Under the pieces are notes generated by a model. The model was given only the letters and a program-made list of their open reading frames with translations, was not told the origin of the DNA and searched no databases. Shown piece after piece: positions 23,591 to 33,838 of a DNA stretch of 64,000 nucleotides (positions are counted from its first letter, which is position 1; every line of letters starts with the position of its first letter). The DNA comes from Emergomyces orientalis (lineage: Eukaryota; Ascomycota; Eurotiomycetes; Onygenales; Ajellomycetaceae): assembly GCA_002110485.1 (NCBI GenBank), contig MOWL01000090.1, forward strand, positions 744,001-808,000, given 5' to 3'. The position numbers and the translations under genes are program-made.

Positions 23591-25734
23591 ATGGATGTGA
23601 CAAAGCAGTCTTTTAGCCAACATCTACCGAGGCTCCTCAATGACCTGGCGGAGTCCTCTTTTGTTGCCCTGGACCTGGAGTTTTCCGGGATCGTCGCAAG
23701 GCAGTCTGACAACAGCCCTAGAAGCGGCTTGTGGGCTGGCAAGCAGACTCTCCAGGCAAGATACGAGGAAGTTAAAGATGCTGCTGAGATTTATCAAGTG
23801 TTGCAAATTGGTTTGACCTTCGGAAGGGAGGACGTGGATACTGGTTAGAGCGTTCATTTCCGGTTGACTACTCTCGGCTTGATACTGAAGTAGAATATAG
23901 GGACCTATGTGTTACGGCCTTATAACCTCCATTTGAATCCTGTGCTTGACCCGAAATTGAGGGTTGAAAGGCGGTGGTCGTACCAAAGCAGTGGTTTGTA
24001 TCCCCTTATCAACTATGGCATTTTCACTGTTCCACCAATGTCGATTTACTGAATAAAACAAGCGGTCGAGTTTTTGATAAAATGTGGTTTCCGAATGGAA
24101 GCACCATTTGCAGATGGGTTGCCATACCTTTCACGACTCGAAGAAACAAAAGCGATGGCGAATTTGGCAGAGAAGGAGCATAGCATGGCAACAATTGCAG
24201 ACATCAAATCCGAAAACATGGACGCTGAATCCCATGCATTTTTAGCTGAGGGGCGCCGTCTGATCGAGGCTTGGATTAACGAGATAGGGGTAAGTAAATG
24301 ATGGGTATTATGCTTTTAAGATCATCGCTAACAGCTCAAAGGATAAGGAAGAATACCTCAACATTCCAGAACCATGCCGGCTAGAAAATGGAAATATAGC
24401 AAGCCCCTTGGGGAGCGGGAGGTCCAGCCTAAACAGTTACCAAAAGCGTTTGGTCCATCAGCTTGTTCGAGCAGAGTACCCTTCTCTCGTCTCAATCAGC
24501 CGGCATACTTTCGTCCAAATCATCCCCTATAACAAACAACGTGAGGTAGACTTACGCGTTGATAAATCGCGAGCTCTACGAGAGCGAGTTGTCCAGCAAA
24601 CGGGGTTTAGATGGATTGTTGAGGGTATGATTGGAGGTGACCTCTCGGCAATGGACCCAAGGGTATTTCTCGGCTGTATCTCAAATTCTACACCTGTTGA
24701 CGCAAAGGCCTTGCTGGGTTACTCCGACGACTTGCGGTCAAAATTAAAATCAAGGCAGCCTGCTTTGGTTGGACATAACTTGTTCACTGACCTTATTAAC
24801 TTTTACAAATGTTTCATTGGGGATTTGCCGGACCGCATCGAAGATTTCCAGGAAGTTATCCACACCTTATTCCCCCTCGTAATTGACACGAAATATATGG
24901 CAACGCACAACTGTTCATCATTGACGCCATCATCGTCCCTGATAGAAATTAATGACAGTTTGACGCAGAGGAAGACGCCAGAAATTTGTAAGTTAGCCTA
25001 CTCCAAACTGAGAGCTGTACCTGCTAAGTGTCTGCATTTTAGCCCTTGATCCAGAGCATGATAAATATCTTGACGAAAAGCCGCTTCACGAAGCAGGCTA
25101 TGATAGTTTGCTTACTGCAAAGGTTCTGATCAGGCTGGCTGCGGAGTTACAGGGGGAGCCAGTTTCCAGCCCTACTACGCAATGTGTCGCCCATCCCATT
25201 GTTTTAGAGGACTGGCCAAGCACACCTTTGAACATCGCTTCAAATATGCGAAACCGTGTTGAAAATAAAGCCGAGAAACTCATAGACATAGACGAGCTAG
25301 ATCGTAGTGATTCTCAAAATTTCTCCTCATCGATGTCAATGGTATCCACTTTTGATAGAAGGCCGTTTAAGAGATTCGTTGATATATCAACTCCAAAGCA
25401 AGCTCCAGTGGATTGGAGCACAAAGACTGAAGTTTCTCGAATACGGTCCTTCTTTTCAACACCGACACAATCGGAACCCCTTGTTGATTTAACAAACGGT
25501 ATTTCCAAAAGCCAGTCGCTTGTTTTGGAACCGAATTCTCCATTCCGAAAACTTCAAGAGAAAGCCATAACCCAACAGAAGAGAAAGCAAGCGAGGCTCA
25601 TTCCTCAATTCTCGGATGAGTTCTGGAGGATTTATGGAAACAAGCTCCGAGTTTTTGGGACTGCGGAGGAAATGTGTGACTTGAACCGACCACTTGAGAG
25701 AAGGAAAAACGACAACACGATACCACTCAGATGA
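23591..25734 (+). CDS. PARN-like CAF1-family poly(A) ribonuclease
   Basis: Five exons (23591-23843, 23901-23993, 24063-24289, 24342-24987, 25043-25734) join to 636 residues. PARN-type enzymes trim 3' adenosines from mRNAs and small RNAs in a Mg2+-dependent DEDDh reaction. The DxE motif is in VALDLEFSG (Asp28, Glu30). Further catalytic candidates are the Asp in LVGHNLFTDL, and His and Asp in LHEAGYDSL. Other family features are YQVLQIGLTFGRED and GTYVLRPYNLHLNPVLDPKLR. The N-terminal nuclease is therefore complete; the last ~200 residues are Ser/Thr/Pro-rich with no clear R3H or RRM domain. The exon 4 acceptor at 24341 was chosen because an earlier AG would give an immediate stop. Yeast lacks this family, whereas many filamentous fungi retain it. 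Confidence 0.92.
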
Positions 25735-26319
25735 TTTACACTAGTTCTTAGATCATCTTTTAGAGCAAAGCGAGATGACGAACAATGTTATAAATCCGCG
25801 ATTAAATAACTACTGGGGAGGTGAATGAAATAACTGAACAATCCCGAATACATTCGTTCAGAAAACCATATCTGTATGCAGTAGCTATCTAACAGTACAC
25901 CTTAGAAGACGAAGGTACCGCTAGCGAAAATTGACTGCAATGACAAAACGTCTTTTTTCTAGGCACTGCTAAATGATCAAATAGCTGTGGAAGAGTAAAA
26001 CGAAGCAATTGATGATAAGGATTCGTGCCATATTTTGAAGATGAAGAGGAGAAGAAAAAAAATAAAAGCCTGCAGAAATTTTTATGGTGCAATATAAGCT
26101 AACGCCATGTCACGTGGTAAAAAATAAAATAAAATAATGGACCACAATGGACCTAGTGTGCCAAGCCACAGGAACCCAATCCAATCCTGGTATTTGCTCT
26201 TGGGAGACTCTTTTTTTCTGATTTGGTCGACAATTTAACATTGAAACGCAGTAGCTGTCCAGACACCAACTAGAATATACAGCAAAGAATAATTGGCGTC
26301 CACATTGTTTGGGGGGGCG
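25735..26319. other. intergenic between PARN-like gene and mL46
   Basis: AT-rich 3' flank followed by the mL46 promoter. A short AAAAT repeat run occurs near 26121-26136. No gene was seen. Confidence 0.45.
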
Positions 26320-27592
26320 ATGTCTGCAGGAACTAACGGCGCCAGGCGCGTTACGGCGCTGTTGAGTATGTGATATATATTTTTTGTCCCCTTAATATGG
26401 GGGAACTTGAGTTTTTGCCAGGACCATATATGCTAAATTTGATATAGGGCCGTCAACGTTCGATTCAGTTGTGTGCAGAAGCTGTCAAGAAACGCTCAGT
26501 CGCCGCGGATATGCCACTGCCGCAGGGTCTACAGTTCCAGCATCGTCAACGACAACGACAACACAGGCCATACTAGACACCACAAATACCTCTCCTACCC
26601 TGCAGCCCAAATACGACATCAAAGCCGGAATCGTCCTCTCCCGCCCACCCCGGCTAACTCGCGAGCTCACCTCATTCGAGAAAGCCTTCTACTTCTACCA
26701 ACGGCGTCTAAACGACCGCCTCGCCCTTCCCTTCACACGATACTTTTATTTCAAGCGTGACACCCCCGCGGACGTCGATTGGAAGCGCAAGATTAAAGAT
26801 CGTCTAACGCCTTCGAGAGATATCGGGCGATACAATGCGTATTCGAGCGAGGCGTGGAACGATGAATTGCTTGTTGGTTCCGTGGAGTCGGAGCCTGAGC
26901 ACCAGATCAACGCGCTCGTAAAAGATGCTGAGGGGCGCGCTGTTACCGATACGGATGAAGGGGAAGGGAAGAGGGATGAGGTCCCACGGCCGCTTCCGAG
27001 GGTCACGGAAGCGGATGAGAAGGCGGACCATAGGAGTTTGGATCGGTTGTTGCATCGAACGCTGTATTTGCTGGTGCAAGTTAAGAACGGGGATAAGATG
27101 TTCTGGAGGTTCCCAAGTGTGACGTTGGAAGAGAAGGAGAATTTGAGGATGGTTCGTTACCTCTTACCTCCCATTTGTGTTCTATCTTGCCTTACTTGGA
27201 TAGCAAGACGTTATAGCCCTTGATTACACCGGTCTCCTAGTACTATTGAAGTCATCAAGCTAACCACACCAATTCTTACAACAATACAGGGAGCAGAACG
27301 TGCCCTCGTACACTCAGCGGGCCCCAACATGAACACCTGGATGGTTGGCTACCATCCCATCGGCCACTACGTCTACAACCTCCGCAAACCGAAATTAGAC
27401 CCGGAAGCGGGGATTGAAATGCGCGGCGAAAAGATCTTTTTTCTGAAGGGGAGAATCATGGCGGGCCAGGCAGACCTTACTGGAAATACCCAGGGCATTA
27501 CGGATTTCAAATGGCTGGCTAAGGATGAGATCCGGAAATATGTATTGCCAGTGTATTGGAGTGCGATTAAGAATATGTTGGAGGAGAGATAA
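26320..27592 (+). CDS. mitochondrial ribosomal protein mL46 (MRPL17)
   Basis: Three exons (26320-26365, 26469-27151, 27290-27592) join to 343 residues, the usual size. mL46 has a Nudix-like fold without hydrolase activity and sits on the mitochondrial large ribosomal subunit. The short first exon (46 nt, MSAGTNGARRV...) was chosen because it supplies an ATG and splices in frame to the targeting-like segment CRSCQETLSRRGYATAA; the main frame otherwise has no ATG at its start. Family segments are SFEKAFYFYQRRLNDRL, LYLLVQ...KMFWRFP, GPNMNTWMVGYHPIGHY and the C-terminal FFLKGRIMAGQADL...FKWLAKDEI. The donor after exon 2 (GTTCGT) is weaker than the others but the phase and protein continuity are right. 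The Arg-rich N-terminus fits mitochondrial import. Confidence 0.9.
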
Positions 27593-28297
27593 TGTTCTGG
27601 AGATGCTTTCTCTGGGTAAAAGCCAGGTTTGAGTTAGCACCAGGGTAACTGTATACTTTTCCATTTTGTACACTACAATGATGTATGGACTAAAACCCTG
27701 GTAAAGAATGGGGTCACGTTATTTTTGGAGCCCTCTGCTTTTCTTCTTTTATGTCCCCTTTCTCTCTCCTGTTTTGTTTTATATATTGTTTGTGCCTTCT
27801 GTATGACTAGATCTGTAGAATTTGACAAAGCTGTGTATTTATTGTATGTTCGGTTGTATTTTTTTAATTTTTTTTTGTAGAAGGACCTGCCTTCCATTGT
27901 TAATAAGGTTGTCCATCAACGAATTCTCCCTTCAACACATTCGCTTGGTTATGGAAAGCCGGCATAAAGTATATGGGGCTAGACATGAGTCTAAATGCGA
28001 GGAGGTACAGATCTCAACTTAAAAACGCCACACCCCGGTCCCTTCTTTGAATCCAGGGTTGACTACAGGAATCACAAAAACAAAAATCAAACATCAAAAT
28101 GTACACGCGTATCCAGGAAACGCCTTCTTCAAACGCTTTTTACGTCCCAAAAAAAGAAAGAAAGTACTCTTCGTTGGAAAAAAGGGGCTAGATCACGCAC
28201 ACATGTGCTTCTCTTACAGCCAATACATATATAAAAACAGACAGTCATAAGAACATAAACTAGTCATGGAATAAGAAGGGGTGGGTATCGTTGTCGT
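27593..28297. other. convergent 3' intergenic region
   Basis: This lies between mL46 and CRIPT, which converge. It has T-rich and A-rich short runs and no gene. Confidence 0.5.
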
Positions 28298-29196
28298 TCA
28301 TTTACAATTGAACTTTTGCCCCTGAACGACGGGCTGGTCTTTTGATTCTTTACCCGTGGCAGTGAGATTTTTGCCGCACATTGCGCAGGCTGCAGGGGGC
28401 ACAATTAGCATTATCGCTTTATTGATGTGACAAGCGGGAAACGAAAAAGCGAGCAAACATACCATTGCTTCGATAAGCGCATCGTTGGCAGAATTTCCTG
28501 CCTTGCTCTGTCTTTGTCTTGCATGATTCGCAAGCACTCGAGTACGCGGCATAGGGATTTTTGGCCTTGCTGCTAAGGAGTTTATTCTGTTTGGGAGTAG
28601 TTAGTAGCTGGCTTCAGGGCTAGTATTCTTATGGGCTTAGAAAGAAGAAGAGATAATGTCATGCGTCAACTGAATGGGACCCAAATAGGTATATGCCTTG
28701 CCATGGCTTGGTCGGTATATAGTGAGTACAGGGATTTGACACCAATAATGTTGTTGTGACATTATCTTCAAAGGCGTGTGGTATGAAGCACTTAATGCTG
28801 AACCACACAAAGGTGAAACCAAATAGCAACTCTCAGTCATACCGAATCCCAAGCACCGTCGATGGTAGAAAACACACTGTATTTGCCCAACCACGCAAAT
28901 ACGGGTACCGTGGTTGGGCAAATACGGGTAATTCCATGAGGGTGAGGGGTCACATCGGGTCGCGTAGATTGGGAGGCGCATCAGCCCTTCGAGAGGAGCT
29001 CGGGGATAGATCGAACATAACATACCTTTGATATGCCCGTATTTCCTAGGGTTGCAGACGACGATTTGCTCCTCGCATCTCCACCGCCACCGACGGTGCT
29101 GCTTGGAGAGCCATAATACATATCATTCTTCCGTTTGACAGCTGGAGTGGCGAGCTCAGTTTTCTTGAGCTTCCTCTGGCACTTCGTGCAGACCAT
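28298..29196 (-). CDS. CRIPT homologue (Cys-rich PDZ-binding protein)
   Basis: Three exons (29026-29196, 28463-28586, 28298-28389) join to 128 residues; animal CRIPT is about 101, the extra being a Ser/Gly-rich insert near residues 28-52. The diagnostic elements are all present: the opening MVCTKCQRKLKK, NKLLSSKAKNPYAAYSSAC, then CESCKTKT, GRKFCQRCAY and CAMCGKN. The paired CxxC motifs form zinc sites. CRIPT binds PDZ domains in neurons, but its wide occurrence in eukaryotes points to a more general, probably RNA-processing role; the function in fungi is unknown. The C-terminus here ends KFNCK, lacking the animal PDZ ligand. Intron 1 is 439 bp, unusually long for this window, and contains a perfect hairpin. 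Confidence 0.92.
28879..28925. repeat. perfect 17-bp inverted repeat in CRIPT intron 1
   Basis: The arms at 28879-28895 and 28909-28925 are perfect complements (17/17) with a 13-base loop. The arm core is TTTGCCCAACCACG. It is inside the long first intron of the CRIPT gene, so the transcript could fold here. Confidence 0.7.
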
Positions 29197-30892
29197 TGTG
29201 GCACGGGAGTTGCTATCAACTTCTTAGGGTATTTGTCCTCTTTATTTCATTAACTGATGCTGACAGAGGAAATATAACGCCAAAATGGAGTTGTTGGCTG
29301 GGATATCTGCAAGAGCGACGATGCAAGAACAAGATGGGGGTATTGACCACATGGAAAGATATCACAGGTGTGGGCCGTCGTAATGCGACTGTAGGTAAGG
29401 TAACTCAGCCCAGTCAGATCTAGTGCAAACCAAACAAAGTTGGAAGAGAGAGAATATCCATAGAGTAGCGGGCCGTCAAAGTTGAAGCCGAACGCTTGAA
29501 TGATGGCAGTTGGGTTTATATCTGCGCCACATGATGCTCAAGAAGGTAAGTCACATGATCATTTAGCCACAGCTCAAAATCTTCAAGATAATTTCGTTGT
29601 AAAATGTCTGTCAAGTTCTAAAAACTTCTGAGTAAACATAATTATCATGGCTTATATATCAGATATATTATTTTAATCCAGTATTTTAGAATAAACTTTT
29701 TAGAAGTTGCGTGAGGAACTCAGCAAACAAATACTGATGATAAAGCCGTGCTCCCAAAAGCTTCAGCAAATGTGAGGATTTCAGGCAAAAGGGTTAACAT
29801 AGTTAGCGCGGCGGCTACCCGAATCAATAGTCACAGTGCCCCAATTCCAGGCGCTACCTCAAACCTTGAGAATTTCCCTTCCTCACCTCCAACGCAATAT
29901 CATCCAATTTCTACCATTCTGGTAGCAGTCTTTTCATCCAGGCCAGCAACGAAAATATTTATGCGGCTCTTACAGCAGCATGGATTTCTTGAGGGGCCCT
30001 TATCCAAGCCGAATCAGAATCCGAGGAGCTGTCAGCTAGACTTGGCGAGAGCTTTTCATATTTTTCAAAAAGCCTTGAGACTTATTGCTGCTGCTCCAGC
30101 TGTGTCGCAGGCGATTCCGCCGGGGTGGAGCAGCGGCGGCACCGCCTTAAGCTTTTGGCAGCAACTATGCATTGGCTCTTATCCCTCCATTCATCGTTTT
30201 CCATTTGGAACCTTGATTCAGCGGGAAACTCCACCATACTTGATATCCATCTTAATACGCAATATTCACGTACGTGTACTGTACATACAAGGATCGGTAA
30301 TTTTATCCTGTTTGCAGTGACAAGCGTCCCATCATTATCATTCTGTACGGACTATTTTTTCAAGGTTTGCCCCTATTTTGCTGCAAGCCACAAAGCTCAA
30401 GCTCAAAAGAGGGGCATGCACTCGCAGCAACCCTGCCTCCAGTATGGGTTACTTTCCCAAACACAGTTTGTGCATTATCATCAATGACCAAAATATGCTA
30501 TGACATCAAACTGTGACCGCTTTTCTCCGGGTTAAGAGGTTCGGCAAACTATTAAGGATGGCTCATTGTCCGAATATTAGACTCCCTATCAGAAATTTCT
30601 TCCCCTCGCTCTATATTATCGAAGTGTTTTTGTCAGTGTGAGAGGTGCCTATCCCATCATATCGCGCCCAATATGCTTGCAGGACTGGGGTTTCTGACGA
30701 TCCAATACTTGCCCAAGTTATGCGCACTTCCTCTAACCATGGCTGCGATCGCGTGTTCATCCATATCTGGATTGGGATCTACACCAGCAGCCTCCGACCT
30801 CCAGAAGTCTTGCGCACTGTAAATTTCCTCACCCCACCTTTTCGTTGTCACTAATACTCGTACTTAGGGTAGGTACAACAGCCTGCCGGATG
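29197..30892. other. intergenic, no supported gene
   Basis: A 190-codon plus-strand frame at 29748-30320 is the longest here, but it shows no family resemblance, no repeats and no plausible splice partners. I treat it as chance. The rest is empty. Confidence 0.4.
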
Positions 30893-31366
30893 ATGGAGAG
30901 CAACCTGGAGTCACTGCGGACCATCTCTCACGCCTCAGTGCCTTATTTAACAGGCATGGCGTTGAGCAAAAACTCGGCCTTCATCTTATACATGGACATT
31001 TTCCTATCCCGGAGAATACAGTTATGGTTGGCCAAATATCAGTGCTTCATGAGGGCGGTGGACGAAAACCCATTAAAATCGACCGTATTCGGGCTGAAGA
31101 TACCCACGACCACATTTCACGCTCTGCGGAAGATCGAATTTATCATCTACGGATATCATGAAGGAGCTCCCAGTGATGACTTCCTCAAGGAACTTGTTGA
31201 GTTTTTGACCTCCTACAGACTTCAAACTCTCCTCGGTTTTCAAGTTCTTAACCCTAACCCGTCCGGAAAAATGTACGAGTTTATCCTAGATGAGGGTAAG
31301 GAGACCATCATCCTCAAAGGAGACGAAATAGGGAACCGGGAACCGACAATGAACTCATATAGGTAA
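30893..31366 (+). pseudogene. decayed fungal hypothetical protein
   Basis: One frame reads KLGLHLIHGHFPIPENTVMVG and runs to THDHIS near 31115. Then the sequence changes by one base to a second frame that continues with YGYHEGAPSDDFLKEL and SYRLQTLLGFQVL, ending at 31366. Both parts match successive segments of a common fungal hypothetical family with the pattern LHLIHGHF.IPE.TVMLG ... HGHIF ... YEYQEGPLPDLS ... LIGLQVI. The frame change, and the replacement of several conserved positions, indicate a broken copy. The usual C-terminal cysteine-containing region is not evident downstream. No function is known to me for the family. Confidence 0.5.
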
Positions 31367-31476
31367 GGGTTCATGACGGAATTGCACAGAGAATGAATCC
31401 CAACTAATTCTGTCCATGGCGAAAACTTAGGGGCGACAGTGCTAAATATTCTGATCAGTGAACGGCTCACCTTGTG

Positions 31477-31581
31477 ATTTTTTAAATTTTTTTTTTTTTT
31501 TTTTGGGGTTGGGATCTGGGATTCGCCCAGGATTGCAACCCCCAGAGCGGAGCACTGGTTTACATTCGTTATCAATTGTAG
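31477..31581 (-). mobile_element. SINE-like short retroposed element
   Basis: On the minus strand this ~105-bp block ends in a run of about 18 A and contains GGTTGCAATCC, two mismatches from a Pol III B-box consensus. CTTGTG is present on both sides (31471-31476 and 31582-31587), which could be a short target-site duplication. An A-tail, B-box-like core and flanking repeats together suggest a tRNA-derived SINE. The duplication is only 6 bp, so this remains tentative. Confidence 0.4.
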
Positions 31582-31587
31582 CTTGTG

Positions 31588-32428
31588 TTCATTTCCTATG
31601 GAGCTTGAGGTAGGTCATTCGTTCAAGGCAGCCACGGTCGCCGTTATTTCGGTACGTAGTTTTCTTTAAAGCAAAATAACTACTTTTCGCTCCCTCATTG
31701 TTATAGGCGTTAAATGCTATTCTGTCATTCAATACGTTTGGGAGCTCCACTGGATAAAATAATTCCACATCCTCATTACTTATCATAGTTGTGTTCAAAG
31801 AGATTTATCTTCTCGATGTCCCTACAGACTCAATCTGCTGACACACTGGAGCCTTCCTATTGTCCCATGCAAAGACAATCTTAACTCATCCATTAGGTAT
31901 CTTTAAAAGCGTGCCAGTTCTGAAAATAATATAAAATAAAATAAAAATATGCCTCCAAGTCGGAGGTCTTCATTAGCAAACCCTGTGTTTGTGTCAAGGG
32001 CCAATGCAGATATCAATATTAAGCTTGAGCTGGCAGGTTAAGAACTCGGCATCAAACGGATTCCAAGGTTTTTGCCAGATATAAATACAAAACTTCCATT
32101 CCTTTGATTGTCAGAGTTCGACTGGAAAGTTACCTGCCTACCCCTAGGCATCTAGGTACCTAGGTACTCATCTCTGCAGCACCCCAAGCCAATATAGTGG
32201 TTATGATGGCTCCTCACATATATGAAGTCAATGCTGAGATAACTCACTTCTTCAAAAACCATGCTCTCGTCACGCGCGAGCATTGTGATGCCACTCACTT
32301 TGCCAGCCGAGGTTATCCTAATTAGTTTAGCTCTTTTTCTTCTTCTTTTGTGCGCTACTTGCACATTCATAGAGGCTCTTGGCTTTGTTCTACTTCCATT
32401 GGCAATTCCAACAGCATTGACAGCCAAA
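31588..32428. other. intergenic upstream of PARG
   Basis: No gene recognised. The frame of the PARG gene extends upstream to an ATG at 32261, discussed in the PARG entry. A short palindromic run based on TAGGTACCTA lies near 32151-32168. Confidence 0.4.
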
Positions 32429-33838
32429 ATGCGTTTTACACTACCTTGTTCCCCAAGTCTGGTTTGCATTGATAGATTTAGTCTCCTCGAATCAGATGAA
32501 GAGGAAGTCCCATTCTGGCAAATTCTCAATGCCGCACTCTCGCCCCAGATCAAGAGGTGGGGAGAACTCATCGAACTGTTGGAAACGATTGCAGTAACCC
32601 TACATTCAGCCAGTCTCCCTGACTACGACACCTTGCGCAGTTTCCTGCAAGATGAATGGGCTTCAAGAGAAACCCATTTTTTCGCCAAAGTATGGCCAAA
32701 TCTAGTCCAGCTGGCTTTAGAAATGCCTCAGCTGTTTCCTGAGAGTTCTCTTCTTTGCCTCTCTGAAGAAGATCGCGAGCAGTCGTTATCAAGACGACAG
32801 GTCGCGTGCTTAGTTATCCACCAATTCCTCTGCTCATTGCCCATCCAGCCATGGGCTACAGACAGCTCTCAGGATTTTCGAATTTGGTATTCGTCAGGCT
32901 CAAGACACTCTATGGCAACCCGGGCCTATTTAACCTCCCTCTTCTTCTACTTTGAGAGACTAAGCGGCGCAGGAGCTGGAATTGACCCTGACGCAGCGGA
33001 TGCTCTACCTTCTCCACTGATCAACGACTGGCCTATCATATTTACTTTGCGGATTTTGCAAAAGAACAAGATTTCGCAGCTTGATCCGGCCCTACTAGAG
33101 CGCCCACTCTGCCCGTTGAGGGTAATCCACCTGCCAGTACCATCAACCCAGCCGTCGCTACTCGGACTTCCCGATGGGGCGTGCGTTGTCTCAGCCAACG
33201 AGAACGTTGGCTTTGGACAAACAGGCACCCAGGAGGAAGTGCAAGTGGGATCATCACCAGAATGCTGCCCCATTACCCTGCTCATCCCTACACTGAGGGA
33301 TGATCAAGTGTTGATCGTACAGGGTGCAGAGGCCATGGTTACTATTAAAGGATACGGACGCGAAGCCAGGCTTGACTCTGTTCTCACAGCTGACTATGGA
33401 TCTTCACCCGACGATTTCCAATGGTCCAAATGGCGACGGCGGACAATGCTCTTCATGGACGCTCTTCAACTAGATCAATTTAACGTGAGCAATGGAACCG
33501 TTGCGGATCTTCTGCCTGGGCATGTAGATCGCGAACTTCTGAAGGCATACAATGCATTCGGTAGCAACCTTGCGGGGGTTGATCGCAAGAATAACTATAC
33601 GGAAATCGTGACTGGACTCTGGGGCTGTGGTTCTTTCGGTGGCAGCCATCAAATCAAAACACTAGTACAATGGTGTGCGGCCTCGATGGCGCGGACAAAT
33701 TTACGGCTCGTCTTGTCTGGCGAGGCGCACGCTGCGCTGGCAAGTGAGCTCAGTGAGGCCGTGGAAACGACGCGTGAGAGCTCGTGCACGGTCAGAAATG
33801 TTCTTGAATTGATTGATGCGATGAAGCCTTCTGACTGA
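32429..33838 (+). CDS. poly(ADP-ribose) glycohydrolase (PARG)
   Basis: PARG removes poly(ADP-ribose) by cleaving the ribose-ribose bonds. From this ATG the intronless frame encodes 469 residues, typical for fungal PARG, and begins directly with the conserved RFTLPCSPSLVCIDRFSLLE. The catalytic loop reads NVGFGQTGTQEEVQVGSSPE; its QEE carries the catalytic glutamates, and the fungal-type loop replaces the GGG of animal enzymes. Near the end, TGLWGCGSFGG is the conserved adenine/ribose-binding segment. An earlier in-frame ATG at 32261 would add 56 residues containing a long hydrophobic stretch (LISLALFLLLLCATC) not expected of a nuclear enzyme, so I prefer 32429. The upstream part may be untranslated or hold an unseen intron. 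Confidence 0.88.
   Translation: MRFTLPCSPSLVCIDRFSLLESDEEEVPFWQILNAALSPQIKRWGELIELLETIAVTLHSASLPDYDTLRSFLQDEWASRETHFFAKVWPNLVQLALEMPQLFPESSLLCLSEEDREQSLSRRQVACLVIHQFLCSLPIQPWATDSSQDFRIWYSSGSRHSMATRAYLTSLFFYFERLSGAGAGIDPDAADALPSPLINDWPIIFTLRILQKNKISQLDPALLERPLCPLRVIHLPVPSTQPSLLGLPDGACVVSANENVGFGQTGTQEEVQVGSSPECCPITLLIPTLRDDQVLIVQGAEAMVTIKGYGREARLDSVLTADYGSSPDDFQWSKWRRRTMLFMDALQLDQFNVSNGTVADLLPGHVDRELLKAYNAFGSNLAGVDRKNNYTEIVTGLWGCGSFGGSHQIKTLVQWCAASMARTNLRLVLSGEAHAALASELSEAVETTRESSCTVRNVLELIDAMKPSD

Noticed and set aside
29748..30320. 190-codon plus-strand frame
   Set aside because: No family resemblance, no ordered domain, no flanking splice or gene context; likely chance.
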